From: Lanius collurio
Lineage: Eukaryota; Chordata; Aves; Passeriformes; Laniidae
Reading direction: 5' to 3'
DNA: 64,000 bases
Assembly: GCA_020086605.1 (NCBI GenBank)
Contig: JACBWW010000007.1
Location: forward strand, 18,731,752-18,795,751
In this document: piece after piece, positions 36,701-49,400 of the stretch
Numbering within the stretch: the stretch's first letter is position 1
How the letters are laid out: the number at the start of each line of letters is the position of its first letter
The notes under the pieces: generated by a model
Databases searched by the model: none
What the model saw: only the letters and a program-made list of their open reading frames with translations
What the model was told of the DNA's origin: nothing
Program-made: the position numbers and the translations under genes

Positions 36701-38082
36701 ACCTAAGGCACTTTCTCAGGGCAGGACCTGCAGAGACATACACACCTGTATAATCACAAGTGTAAACTGATTTTCAGAGTGGGGTGGGGAGGTGTTGATA
36801 TGCTCAGTCTTAAGCACGGGGCTTGCAGACCCAAAGCTGGGAATGTAAGTTCTGGGACATGCATTCCCAAGCAGCTGGGTGTATATATTGTCAACAGCAT
36901 GACCTCATCCAAAATTCCTGTAGCTGTGTTTGCTGCCACATCACTTGAGTGTGTTGATCATTGGTACTGGATGCAAGTGGTACTCCATGAATGCCTCCAT
37001 TTATGCTCTGGGTTGAAGTTCTCTCCCTTGAGTGAGGGTGAGGGGAGCTTACAGGGATAGGCACTAGGCGTTATCCAGTGTCCATCAAAGACAGGGCTTT
37101 GGGTCTTGCCCAGAACCTGTAGGTATCATTACTATAGAAATAATGCTTTTTGCCTACTTTGTCAATGTATAAGAGGATTTAGGCAATAAACATTTCAACA
37201 GATCCCTGCTCCTTCCCTTTGACAGGGAGAACAAAATTTCTTCTTTTAGCTGGTCTACTCCATGGGTCAGGATTAACCCACTTAATCTACTTTGAGCTAC
37301 AATGAACTCTGAACTGGAACACCTAAAGTATGTGCTTGATTACACTGCTACTCTTCTGGGGGTGTGTGGATGGATTTGAAGTTGTTTTTTTTTTGTGCCT
37401 GTAGTGACGTTTTCCCTTCTACACAAATGTGAGGAAATATGGGCACACCAATTTCCATTTTTTATTGTAGACAGAATCAGATTTAAGCTTCTGCCACTGG
37501 TTGTGACAAGGCTAGAGTCTATTTGCATGTGAAGATATTCAAATCCTCTTGACAGGCATTCTCTATGAAGTTTGAAAGATAAGGGCAGAACACATTTGCT
37601 TTAATTTAGGTATTTGAAGATAAAGTATTCAGCCTTAGATTACATTATAGACTCTTTTCATAAGCAATCAGCAGAGAAATGTACCATCAAAGCTGGTAGG
37701 TGCCATCCTAAAATAAACACCTGTGAGAAGTTAGGCAAGTATGAGAGACAATTCCTCTGTTTCCTTCCATTACACTTAAAGAGAGAGTGGGGTACCAGCT
37801 CTGACTGCTGTGGATGACTGTGGGTTGGTGGCAATATTTTGGTGTTTATGGAACCTGGCCATACAATCCCTCTTCACAGATGACAGAAGTAGAACACAAC
37901 TCTGAAGACTCTATCACAACTATGATAAGAATAAGAGACAGAAGGACCTGGGATGACAGACATTTACAGTGACCATCTGGACTGGATGGCTCTCCTCCAG
38001 AAGCAATGAAGAGTGGAACAGCTGACTTTCTAATAAATATCTGCAAGTGTTCATCTCACATTTATTATGCCACACTGAGATG

Positions 38083-38110
38083 AAACCCTAACCCCAACTC
38101 TAACTCTAGC
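38083..38110. repeat. Short telomere-like degenerate repeat
   Basis: The stretch AACCCTAACCCCAACTCTAA and the bases after it resemble three to four decayed CCCTAA units. It is too short and degenerate to call a true interstitial telomeric repeat. Confidence 0.25.
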
Positions 38111-39924
38111 ACTAGGAGTACCAGTTAAGTTACAGATATCTTATTTTCCATGATCCCCAAGAACAGAAATATTGCTAACACTGAACTCATGCTAGAGAAA
38201 TTCCAAAGAAATACCAACCAAGTACCAACCAGAATAGTAATTAACAAACTCATTGAGAATGACAAAATATCAAGGGGTTTACAAGAGCAGCTTTCATGAA
38301 GATAAATTCTGACTAATTTTGTGCCCTTTTTTTTCATAGCAAATTAATAAAGGGAGAAAGAAAATGAGGCAAATAATCTCCTGGCTGAACTTTCACACAA
38401 CAGGCAGTAAAAGAAATGTGAAAGCCACAGGATTGCATGAGCTGTTCTATCATTAATCAAAACTTGCAAGAAAAAGGAAGCAAAGGATAATAAAATTAGT
38501 TGGAAATGAGGTTAAATTTGAATTGTTCAAGTGACCACTACATGTAAAATTTGTGTACTATCATCAGAGTTAAAAACAGAATTAGCCAATTATTATAAAA
38601 CGTGTGTATAATTAATTAGCAAACTGGTACAGAACTAAAAAAATATTCAGAGTCTAACACTTACTTTCATCAGACTTAATTTTATTAATCTATGCTGCAA
38701 AACCTTCCTGCAGTATTTTATGCAAGTATCTCATGGAGTGAAGAAGGATTCCATTTCTTCATACAAGTCCCTGGAACACATCCATTTGCTAGGTTTCAGG
38801 TTCTGCATTTTTTGGTGTCCATGGAGTAGGATGGGAGTGCAGCTGGTTGCAGTTGCTCATGCTTTATACCTCTCGACATATTAGAGCCTGGCAAAGAACC
38901 ATGAGCGTGCCATCACGAGTATGTTGTCTTGAACATTTGGCCAGAGGCGTGCAAAATAGAAACCCCAATGCCCGAACAGTTGCACTGACCAGGTGTCCTT
39001 GGAGGTTGGCTGGGGACACAGATGCTTCTTTTTACACTTTCTAGGAAGCATCCGGATGCTACTGAGCGAGGTAGGAAAAAGAATCTCTTCTTCATTCCTT
39101 GGAAAGCTGAGGTAGTGTGGAAGAAATGCTTTGGGTTTTCCAGAACACATTCCTAAAATGAATGAAGAAGAAGCATGTCTGACCAGGGAAATGGGCAATG
39201 CAGTATGACATTTTTGGAGGAGTGGGGTGAGTGGAGGAACTCCTGCCCCATGGGAATTACCCAAGGGGTTTTTTTTGAGGCCTTCTATGCTTTGTGGCAC
39301 CACAAAGGTGTCACACAACAGGACCCACAGTATCTGTCACTGGTAATGTTAGCACAGCCAGTGGAGCCAGTTTCATTTGCCTGCCCTTTGCTTCCCCAGT
39401 GGTTACTGGTATTGAGTGGAGAAGGTGTCAGTGGGGACCAGCTTCTGGTAGAAGCATTTCCTTGTTTACAAGGATGAGAGAAATGGGTGTAACTCAGTCA
39501 GATACTTCCTTAACCTCATCTGAGTCCTGCCGAAGACAGGGTCTTGATCTTACCTGATCTTTTTGCACACTCTTGTCCTTCAGCCCTTGGAAACACGGAG
39601 GCTTTCTGGACAAGAATTGTTCTCTAGCTGAGGGAGCAGTGGCTAACCAAGTAAACTCCTCCAGAACCACAGTAAGCATCACTGACACATTCATTAAAGC
39701 CTGTGAAGTGCAAGTAAAATTTGTGAAATATCATAGTCATTGGCCTGTATGCAGTGCCTCTTAGATTGCCAAATAAACTGTTGAAGATTAGAGCTTTGTT
39801 ATTCTCTTTATTGTAGGCATAAACCAAGGGATGGAATGGTGAAGAATTACGAATAAAGTCACTCCTAAAGTTTTGGCCAGGATGGCATATTCTCAACGAG
39901 CTATTGAAGACTTCACAACATCCC

Positions 39925-39951
39925 TTTTTTTTTTTTTTTTTTTTTTTTTTT
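39925..39951. repeat. Poly(T) run of 27
   Basis: Twenty-seven thymines followed by AGATACC. It could be the A-tail of a minus-strand retroposition, but I see no recognisable inserted body or flanking target duplication. Confidence 0.85.
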
Positions 39952-42900
39952 AGATACCTTCAGGTTAAAATACCAGCCAAATGAAAAATCAGGAGTTTTC
40001 AGCAGAGCAGGAAAGAGTGCAGAGTGCTGCTCCTGTGAAAATGAATAGAGATATTCTGGAACCCTGGCTCTGTTGCATGAACGAGTCCATAACCTCAACT
40101 ATCAAAAGTTCATAATACATGTAGCTTTGGGGGGATTTAACAAACCATTTCAAAGATTGGAGATTATAAGAAAAAAATGAAAAATAAATTCAAATATTCA
40201 TTACAGTATCATTTCTTCATTTTGCCTTCAGAAGCTGGCATGTATGATTTAGCTGAACAGACATGGAACAATTTATTTTGATCAGTATGAAATACAATGC
40301 ATTTTACCCTGCTCCTCTTACTCTTTCCATGGCTCAGGTTGCATAGGGTTTGATTAATGTATGTGCTTTACACGGGGTAATTTTTAATTTTATATCCCCT
40401 CTTATAGCTATATAAAAAGGCAGTATTTACTCTGGATGAGAATTCTCTTGTGTTAGAGAAAACACACACATAAGCATTTTTTCTTTCCCTGAATTTTTGT
40501 TCTGTGGTTTTAAAGGAAGTAACTTTGAAGGTCATAATTTTTGCTCTTTAGTGAACATAATATTGGGCTAGGAAGATAGCAAACCTAGAAATGAGTAATC
40601 AGCCAGAGTCTCTTACAGAATACCACACTGACAGCTACAGGGTTGGCCTTATGGGATTTGCTTTAATATAGTATCTACAATTAGTAATTGAAGGCAAAGA
40701 ATATATTATTGGCCCTACAAAGACCATTTGATGTAGTAATCTAATTTTAGTTATCCAAGTAAAACCTGTCACTCCCAATATTCTATATTTTTGTGACTGG
40801 AGTATGTGCATTTAATTGGTAAATAAAAATGAAATCAATGGAATAGCTTTGTGGTAATATTTATAACACTGATAAAAGACAGACTGCCTCCAGGCTGAAA
40901 AAGTTCAATCATCCCTTTTCAATATGGACAATAGTAGATTTTATATATTTTATTTTTTTTTAACAAAAAAACTCATGCAAAATATAATTTCTTCAGTGTT
41001 GCTTTTGTGCTCATATAGATATAAGTCTACAGGCTTCAAAATGCTCCATGGAAAAGTTATTTAACTTCAGAAAACTTGTCTAATAATCTCCACTGGTGTA
41101 CAAGAGTTGTGGCATTGGAACTAATTGGGTTGTGCCAACATTTACAATATTGCAGGTGTTGTTAGACACTGACTCCTTGAAAGTACAGCAACTTCTTGGC
41201 TTTTTGCTCTGCTGCTTTATTTCTAATCGATTGCAACACTCCACTGTGCCTGACTAAGAATTTGCTTTCTCTGTCATTTTCTGATTTTGACTGTGATCTG
41301 CATTTCAAGGCAGCAGAAGTCACAGCAGCTTTTCTTTTTAACCATCCCCCGACATAAGAGCATCACCGATAAATTGAAAACAAGGCAGTTTGCCTCTTGT
41401 TTCTGACTGGCTGTGTCAGTGCTGCTCCTGTGCCCTGGCAGAAGCTGCTCCACAGAGTTCTGTAGCAGCTATGGAGAGCTTTTTACTCCCCATGAGCAAC
41501 CACTGAAATACCATAAAGAATCCACATATTAACATTAGGCTTATTTAAAAATGGGGGAGAAAACACAAAATCACCTAAAACTCTCAGATTACAGTTTGCA
41601 TCAAAGGAAATCCTCAGCTTGTTTTTGACCCCTAGCTGTTCCTTCTTTACTGCAACCTTTGCAATTCAAGGCATCTCCCCAGACTTGGGTTAAGGCAGTA
41701 GGATATTTAGACCACAACTAAATTAGAGGGGTTTGTATATTTTCTTATCATATGAGTGGCTGTATTTTTTCATGCTACCAGAGTGCTTAATACAGTCAGA
41801 AGTAGTTTCTGAGATACGTGAGGAAACAATGAATAGAGGTTTTGTTATTTTATATATACTAACATTGTGTAGAAATAGAAAACACTATTTGGGAAGCAGC
41901 GGATATGGAGGTGAAAAATGTTGTTTGATGGCTGACAAAGTAATTGGAAGCTGACTTGACAACTTTCATTCCTGACAGCCTTGTTCCTGCAGGCTGTCCA
42001 CTGAATGCAGGAGTGAATCCATGTTCTCAAAGCCACAGAAACACCATCAGGTGTTTCCACTCCTGCAAGGTGAAGGCCTCTGTGATTCTTGTGGCCAAGG
42101 CAGTATCCATCCACCAGGACACTGCTCTGGAGCCTCCTGGGTTTTCATTCTGCTCTGGCCACTGTGCATAGCTCAGGCACTAGAAAAGGGCTTCAGCACA
42201 TCTTGGAGATGGCCAGCAGAGAACTTCCTCCACACAAAGAAGCTCTTTGTTGGCATTAGGTGTGCAGAGCTAGCAGAGCTGTGCTCTGCTGCAGCCATGA
42301 TGCCCTCCTGGGGTTTACCAGTGCCAGGGGAAAAGGGCAGAATGGAGAAGAAGGACTGACAGAGGTCCATGTCTGTTTTCCAGACAGTCCCAGGATGGGC
42401 AGTTCTGGCAGCCTGCACACAGAGCCACTGCACCAAGACTGTCACCTGCTGCTGGTGAGGAACAGCAGGGTTTATACATGTATGTAAGCACAGAAGGAAA
42501 AAATACACACAGCAGCTCCCACAGCACACACAGCACAGGTGATAACACACAACCTGAAAATTATCCAGCAGGAAACAACGGGACACCTGACACAGGTTTT
42601 GTTCAAAACAGGCTCAAGCAAGGTACATGCATGCAAAGGAGGGAGCAGAAATACGCTGAGCCAGCATGACTATGAGAGTGGAAGCAGGGAATATGACATG
42701 CACTTTAAAGGAGGTTATTTGTTTCCATGTCTTTAAGGAATGCTGTCAGTCTCTGTGCTCATCAGAAACAGACAGCAAATAAGCTTTTCCAGAAAGTGAG
42801 TATGATCTTAACAGCTTCTGACTGCACATGTGAACATTTTCTGAATACAGTAACATTTCGATTGCTTCCTTACATAAATCATCATTGGGAAGAGAACTCC

Positions 42901-44859
42901 ATGATAGAGTATTTACTGTAAAAGCAGGAAGAAAAAAGTGTGTGAAGGAGGAAACCCCTCTTATTTCAGCACATTAAACATGGAGCTGGCTGTTTGCATC
43001 TGGCTTGAAAGCTAAGAGATCTTGCACTTGGCACTCTTCCTGTGGCATCCATTTCCAGAGCATGAAGAGGGGTCTCATAGTGGTTGGTGAATCCCCAGGC
43101 AGCAGTAGCCTCTGGGCTGCCATGACAACCATGGGGCTATGGCCACAGGCTCAGGATGCTTGCACACACTGCATGGCTGTTGGGTTTGTGACTAATTCCT
43201 TACCATCAGCTGACTCTTGCCCTCTGCCAATGCTTCTTCTGGTTCAGAAAACACAGGAAGTAATTTCTCTCAGGCAGTTCATTTGTATTGCTGACTTAAC
43301 GGTAATTTTATGGTTAGTGGAACGAGATTATTCTACAAAAGAGGGCATCAATTGACCATGTATGAATGGCTTAAAAATATAGTAAACCATCTTTCATGTC
43401 TTTAATTTCAGTGGTGGCCCCTAAACCATTTCTTTTCTAGGCTCAGTGTTGTGGTGAGGTCATTCTTGATTACTTCAGCAGTGACAGAGAACATGAACAG
43501 CAATATCCCAAGAATGTCAACATCTCAGTGCAATATGACAAATACCAATTATTTTTGGACTCACACTGTGGCTGTTTAAGGGAAGAAACTCTCCATCTCC
43601 ACCACAGTACCTTCACAGAACTTATCAGAAGAGCTTTTCCAGAAGGTGGACAACCTCAGTTGAATCACCAAATATTTCTTGCTGTGATAAGCTTTCAGTT
43701 AAATTTGTGGGTAGAATCATTCATTTTCGGAGCGGTGGTAGCAGAACTGTATCCAAAAATGCTGGTCCTTGCTTGCCACAATACCATGCAGTTTCAAGAT
43801 GCTGCTGTTTGCTTAGTTAGAGAGAGGGGTGTGAGCAACCCCTGCTCACCCAGTCCCCATCTCAGCATTGCTGAGACCAGCACTGAACTGCACCAGGGCC
43901 CCACCAGCCAGTGACAGCTCTCCCCTCGTGTGAAACTCTGAGCAGCTGCAGCGGTGGCAGCCCTGGACACAGACTCTGTGCAGCTCTTGGTCTCCCTCTC
44001 CAGGAGCACAGCTGATGAAAAGGCAGCTGCTGAGGCTGATCGTCAGTTTCTCCGTTTGTTAGCTTCTTCACTGGGTAAGATTGAATCCACCACTGAATAA
44101 AATCTTTCTGATTGCACTCACATGACTATTATATATTTGAGCTTTCAGGTTAAGCAAAGACTAGAGTGGAAATACTTCAACAGTCTCCTGGGCCTTCAGA
44201 GCAAAGGGCCTTCCCCTGAGCCTTCGCAGTAATTCATTTATTAGCTGCTAGCCAACAGCAATAATAATAACAAGCATGTGTCAGAACTTGTCCCTTCCCC
44301 ACGAAGTGGGGCTGACATTTCTGCAAAGCCACACAGAGGCTCAGGAGGTCCAAGAGGGGCTGGCAGTCTCCATGCAGTAGTGGGAGCTCTGCTGAAGGTA
44401 CTGCTACCTGTAGCATTGCAGCAGACTACCTAAATGTAATGGCGGGAAGGGCAACTTAAAACACTATAAACGAGTTTTCTATTAGATACGGTTTCTATGG
44501 CCACTAAATTTCCGTGGGAAGTGTATGCTTTGACCCCTGAGCCTACAGTGACGTCCCCCTTCCTCCCTGGGTCACGGCACTCACATTTCCCGTAGCTGCA
44601 TGACTGTAGCTAGCAGTCACCTGGTGTTCAGAAGGACCTGAACCTGCCATCAGCAGCGGGGCTGGTCTGTCTCATCGCTCCTCACATTCCTGTTAGTTCA
44701 AGGGCCGGAGGACACTGAATCTCGGGCACGGCAGACACCCCTCGCGGGACAGCAAGACCAACATGCTCCATCCCTCAACAAATTTCACTTGTAGCCTGAA
44801 TTGCCCAGAAGCTGTTTAGTATTCGGGACCTGGTACCGTGTTGAGAAATGATGCTGTGA

Positions 44860-45095
44860 GGAGGGAAGGCGAGAGACGCGTGGGCAGTCCGGCTGCCTCC
44901 CGCCGTACCTCTGCCAATTATTGGGGCTAGAAGGCTGGGAAGAGCGGAACCCCGGGATAGCTGAGGGAAGCCGAGCCGAGGGCCGGGGCAGCGCGGGGTC
45001 TCTCCCGGTGCGAGACGCCCGTGCCGCCACTGCCGGCCCCGGGGCCCCGCGACAGAAACCCCGGCATCTCCCGGACCGCCCTGCTGCCTCCGCTT
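44860..45095. promoter_or_regulatory. Isolated CpG island, possible promoter of an unannotated RNA
   Basis: About 235 bases rich in CpG (for example GAGACGCGTGGG, CCCCGGGGCCCCGCGACAG) stand out sharply from AT-rich DNA, 12 kb upstream of RAB20. A donor-like sequence TTTGTAAGGTAAACG lies just downstream near 45205 on the plus strand. An open frame at 44921-45211 shows no known domain. A promoter of a long non-coding RNA or an alternative distal RAB20 promoter is possible; no TATA box or coding exon supports either. Confidence 0.5.
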
Positions 45096-45695
45096 TGTGC
45101 ACTTCACAAATTATCTTACACTATTTCCAGTGTTCCGAACTTCTCCGGCACCGGGCATATCCCCAGCATTCGCACGACATCCAGTATGTTTTATCCGACT
45201 TTGTAAGGTAAACGTTAATATCACATAGCAAGGGAGACTTTGGGTAAAAATGCATCTGAGAGAAATGGCAACCACTTCTCTCTCTTTGCAAGAGCTTGTT
45301 TCAGAAGTACTCCCTCCAGTTTCTGGCTGTGCCTATAGTGTTGGGGCATATAAACTGTTTACATGCCGGCAGTCTCGATTTTCCTCCTTGTCCAGATAAA
45401 GGCACCAGCCTGAGATTGTACCCGCTCCCTCCTATTTGAGCATCAAGTTTTCTTTTACATAGAAAAAACAAACAGCAAAAGGACAGAAATGGTTCTTCAG
45501 CTATAAAATTGGGATACAAATTTTTAAGCATCCTGACTCAACCACAGAGAGATGCCCTCATACTCCATAATGCAGTCATATTCTGAACATCCTATTGTAA
45601 TTAGAGTACTTCATATTTCCAGGCACAGCACAAATCTGCAAAATTCCCAAATAATGTAATAAGAGACTAAGCACCAAGTTTAATTGTCTTTTCTT

Positions 45696-45735
45696 CAAGG
45701 ATATCTTCTTAAAGGATATCATCTAGAGGATATCC
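45696..45735. repeat. Three spaced AGGATATC copies
   Basis: AGGATATC occurs three times with spacings of about 14-15 bases, the second and third next to TAAA and TAG. It is probably a small decayed tandem duplication. Confidence 0.6.
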
Positions 45736-46051
45736 CCCTGCTTCAAGTTCTTTTACCATGCCCAGAACAGACAAAGCAGAAATTCAGAGAATGTTAACCA
45801 GATTTAACTGGAGGGGCAATGCAATAGTAGATGTACTTTATTGTTAATAAATGAGAAATCATTCACCCTTGGGACACTGAGACCTGACAGGGTCTCCTAC
45901 AGGAGGCCTTCAAAAACACCTCTTTTCATTGACTGTATAGCTATGCCCAAACCATTCAGTCGGGGAACTGAGGAAGAAGTGTGGCTCACAGGCTGAAATT
46001 AACAGGCTGCTTTGAGGACAAGGTACACCATGTATCCATAGTTCAGTTCAG

Positions 46052-46495
46052 ATCACAGAATTATTTACATTGGAAAAGATCTCTAAGATCATTGAGTTCA
46101 ACTGTTAACCCAGCACTGCCAAGTCCATCACTAAACCATGTCTTTTAAATACCTCCAGGGATGGTGACTCCACCTCTTCCCTGGGGAGCCTGTTCCAGTG
46201 CCTGACAACACTTGAGGTGAAGAAATATTTCTTAGTGTTCAATCTAAACCTCCCTTGGTGCAACCTGAGATAATTTTTCCTCATCCTTTCACTTACTTCG
46301 GAGACTGATTTTCACCTCACTACAACCTCCTTTCAGGTAGTTGTAGAGTGATAATGTCTCCCCTGAGCCTCCTTTTCTGCAGGCTGAACATCCCCAGCTC
46401 CTTCAGCCATTCCTCATATGACTTACTCTCTAGACGCTTCACCAACTCCGTTGCCCTTCTCTGGACACATTCCAGCACCTCAATGCCTCAATGTT
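46052..46495 (-). mobile_element. CR1 retroposon fragment (3' end)
   Basis: The plus-strand sequence starts ATCACAGAATTATTTACATT and continues with GATCATTGAGTTCAACTG, CACTGCCAAGTCCATCACTAAACCATGTC, GCCTGTTCCAGTGCCTGACAACAC, GAAGAAATATTTCTTAGTGTTCAATCTAAACCTCCC and CAGGCTGAACATCCCCAGCTCCTTCAGCC. This is the reverse complement of the 3' end of chicken-repeat-1 LINEs, the main avian retroposons. The 3' terminus is at the left, so the insert is on the minus strand and is 5'-truncated as usual. No coding function remains. Confidence 0.92.
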
Positions 46496-49400
46496 TTCTG
46501 CAAAAAGGAGACTGTAAAGAAGGCTAGAATACAATTCCACTAGTACAGATAAACGATGTCAAAACTAGAGTCTGGGTTGTTAGTCCCTGAGTGATCCTGG
46601 TGAACTTTACCTTCTGCATTTGTTCTCACATTATGTTAATGCAATTAATATGCACAAAGAGTAGATACTCATCTACTGCTCTCAGAAGAGGCTTTTTTTT
46701 TTTTTTTTCTTCCATTGGCAACATGTTTTGTCAAGGTCATGAATCATCTCATTCTTCAGCAATGACTGATTTCAGAATGTGACTAAACCAGCCTCCATCT
46801 ACTGGTTAATAGTTAACAGTTTATTTCAAGTGCCTGATAAATTCTGGGTCAGATCCCCTGAAAAGATTTGATGGCTCAGAGTTAATGTTTATCTTAGCAG
46901 GGTGAAAATATGAACCACTTATTTCCGTAGCCTCTTGTGATTTGTTTTCATTTCCCGCATGAAACAAATGGGGCACAAGCAGTCGCCGATCTTGCCAGGG
47001 AGACAATAGTAAGAGTTGTTCAGAAAAGTCTCTAAGAAACAGAAGACCAGACAGGGGGAAGCTACAAGGCCCAGAATCATAATTTACCACTGCAAAGCAG
47101 GTAGTTTAAGACCAAATATCTACCCTCACCTAAGTTTTGATCAAGTTATGCAAATTTTGCAAAAACTTTTCCATTCTAAATTCTCTATCTCAATATTTCT
47201 TTGCTTAAATCTAGTATAGATTATACTACTTCTGAAATCCACATTTCTTATTTTTTTTCCTTTCAACTGCTTGAATCATGTCAATATAAATTTTATGATC
47301 CTTCCAGCTGGTAATCAAGAAGCAAGAGAGCACCTACAGCTTGAAAAATAAAACCTTGAACAGTTGTTAGCCTTCATGTTGGTCATGTGGGTCTAGTAGA
47401 TTTATGCTAGAGGATGTGGCAGGCCTGAATCTGGGGACCTTTGCAGCCCCTTTCTACAGTCACCTCCTACCCTGACTGCCTCAAATTCTCAGTGTCTCAC
47501 AGAAGGGACAAACGAGCTGTCATTTTTATCTCCTGAAATGCCACAGCTGTTAGGTTAATGCTTTAAGACAAGCTGGCCTAAGTTTCAGTTTAAATGTAAC
47601 TTCAGCAGTTTGGGGACTGCTTCATAGAACCATTCCATTCACAGAAGTGAGGAGGGTTCAAGTGGGAAACAGAACAAGCATACAGGAGCTCTTTCCAGGT
47701 AAATGCTGCTCAGAATTAGCATCTTTGGGACTTCTTGATTTTAATCAGTATAATATATTTTTTTTTTTTTTTAACTTTTGACCTGCACAGGATAAGGAGT
47801 TCTGCAATGTAATCATGCACTGAGAAGAAACAATTACTTCCTTCCATTTTAAACCTCCTACCACAAGACTGTAATGGCTTATCCCACTATTGGTAATTTC
47901 CTGCTAGTTTTTCATTCTTTGACAATTTGAGGACAGAGACAATGAGGTAAATGAGGTATCTGGAGAACAAACTCCACTTCCACTTCCCAAATTGGCTAAA
48001 TTCCTCAATTTCGAGAAGTTCTTCAGTTTCAAGTTCTTGCAGATTTTGCGCCTTCATGCAAAGGTTTGTTACAGATTTTTCTTTTTTGTGATCACAAGAT
48101 GTACTTACAATGAGTATAAGTACATTGTGAACTTGTGTGCCTTCTGCATCAAATCAGAGGCTATGACCTGAAGCTCACTGAAATGGGTGGATTTTTTGCT
48201 ACTCACTCTAAAGGACACAGCTAACAAGTGTTCATTGCAATTTCTCCATCTGTACTCAATTATTCCTTATTGTTAGCATCCATTATCAGTGTGTCTAGAA
48301 GTTAGCTGATTTATAACTAATCAAAAACTCATAACAGAGTTTAAATTCAAGTCTATCCTTCTTCATTGAAGAATTTTAGCATAGGTTTCATTTAGGTATG
48401 CTTTTAACTGTTAATGGTATTCCTGAGAGCCAAGAAAATACTTCAGCACCCAGCTGAATATGCCATGGGGTTGAGTCCATACTTGCCATTTTACTGAGAA
48501 TGGAAAGGTTTTTTTTCTAGTCACTGATGTCTTACAATCAGACTGGGTATTTCTATTTTTTTTTTATTTTACCTTCTTCCATTCTTGTTTTCCATGCATA
48601 TATTCTATACTGATGCTTTAAAAAAATATTTTGTAGCCTCTCTCTTCTCTTTTGGACAAACCCCCTTCTGTTCACCTTCTAATTTCAAGTTCTTTCGCCA
48701 TTCAGTGTCATTTGTGTATATTAAATTGTCACCTTCTCCTTTTTCTGATTTATGAATAGCAGTGTTGCCATGTTATTTTATAGTAATCTCATCTGAGCTT
48801 TAGAGAATTATAAGGTTCTTTATTTGACTTAAACTGGAACAAGCTTACTCCAATAAAAATATCTTATGTTAACATCCCCAATATGTTCTGAAAGTTTTCT
48901 TTACTCTGTTATTTTTTCTCCTTAAACTTCCCAGCTTTGACAGAAGCAGTGTTTGAAGTAAATTAGATTATATCATGTTATATCTGGATGAGTTTCACCC
49001 AGCACTGCTGTTTAAATTAGGGATTTAGACCAAATATCAGCTAGCATTAATAATTTCTGCGATTTCCTCTATCTCAACAGAAGCTGTTTTCTCAATGTTT
49101 TAAAAAACTGAGAAAAGTGTACATATAATTTAAAAGGGTACATATAATTCAAATTCACTGAAAAAAATTATCATAACAAAACCTTTTCTTGAGTATTTTC
49201 CTTCTTCTATCATCCTTTAGGGTTCTAAGTTTTCCCTCTTGTTTAAGAGTTTCTTGGCCTGGGTGTGAAGGAGGATTAGGATACCTTATAATCAAAGCTC
49301 TGGAACCAATCAGTGATGTATCAGGCCAAATATAGAACTGATTTGCTCCCATAAGCAATTCAAGCAATGTCTTAGTGGCTGGCTTAAATGTAAATGAGCA

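Larger units (their letters stand above)
24741..44850. other. Gene-free intergenic DNA
   Basis: About 20 kb of mostly AT-rich DNA. The open frames are short, usually lack ATG and show no domains. A more GC-rich patch at about 29400-29900 has no splice-bounded frame that I trust. Poly(T) and small repeats are listed separately. No RNA gene was recognised. Confidence 0.65.

Noticed and set aside
42173..42586. 137-codon cysteine-rich minus-strand frame
   Set aside because: It overlaps several other frames on both strands, has no recognisable domain and no splice or promoter context.
43528..43914. 128-codon plus-strand frame in the intergenic region
   Set aside because: It starts at GTG, shows no known domain and no flanking splice signals. 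Composition is ordinary.
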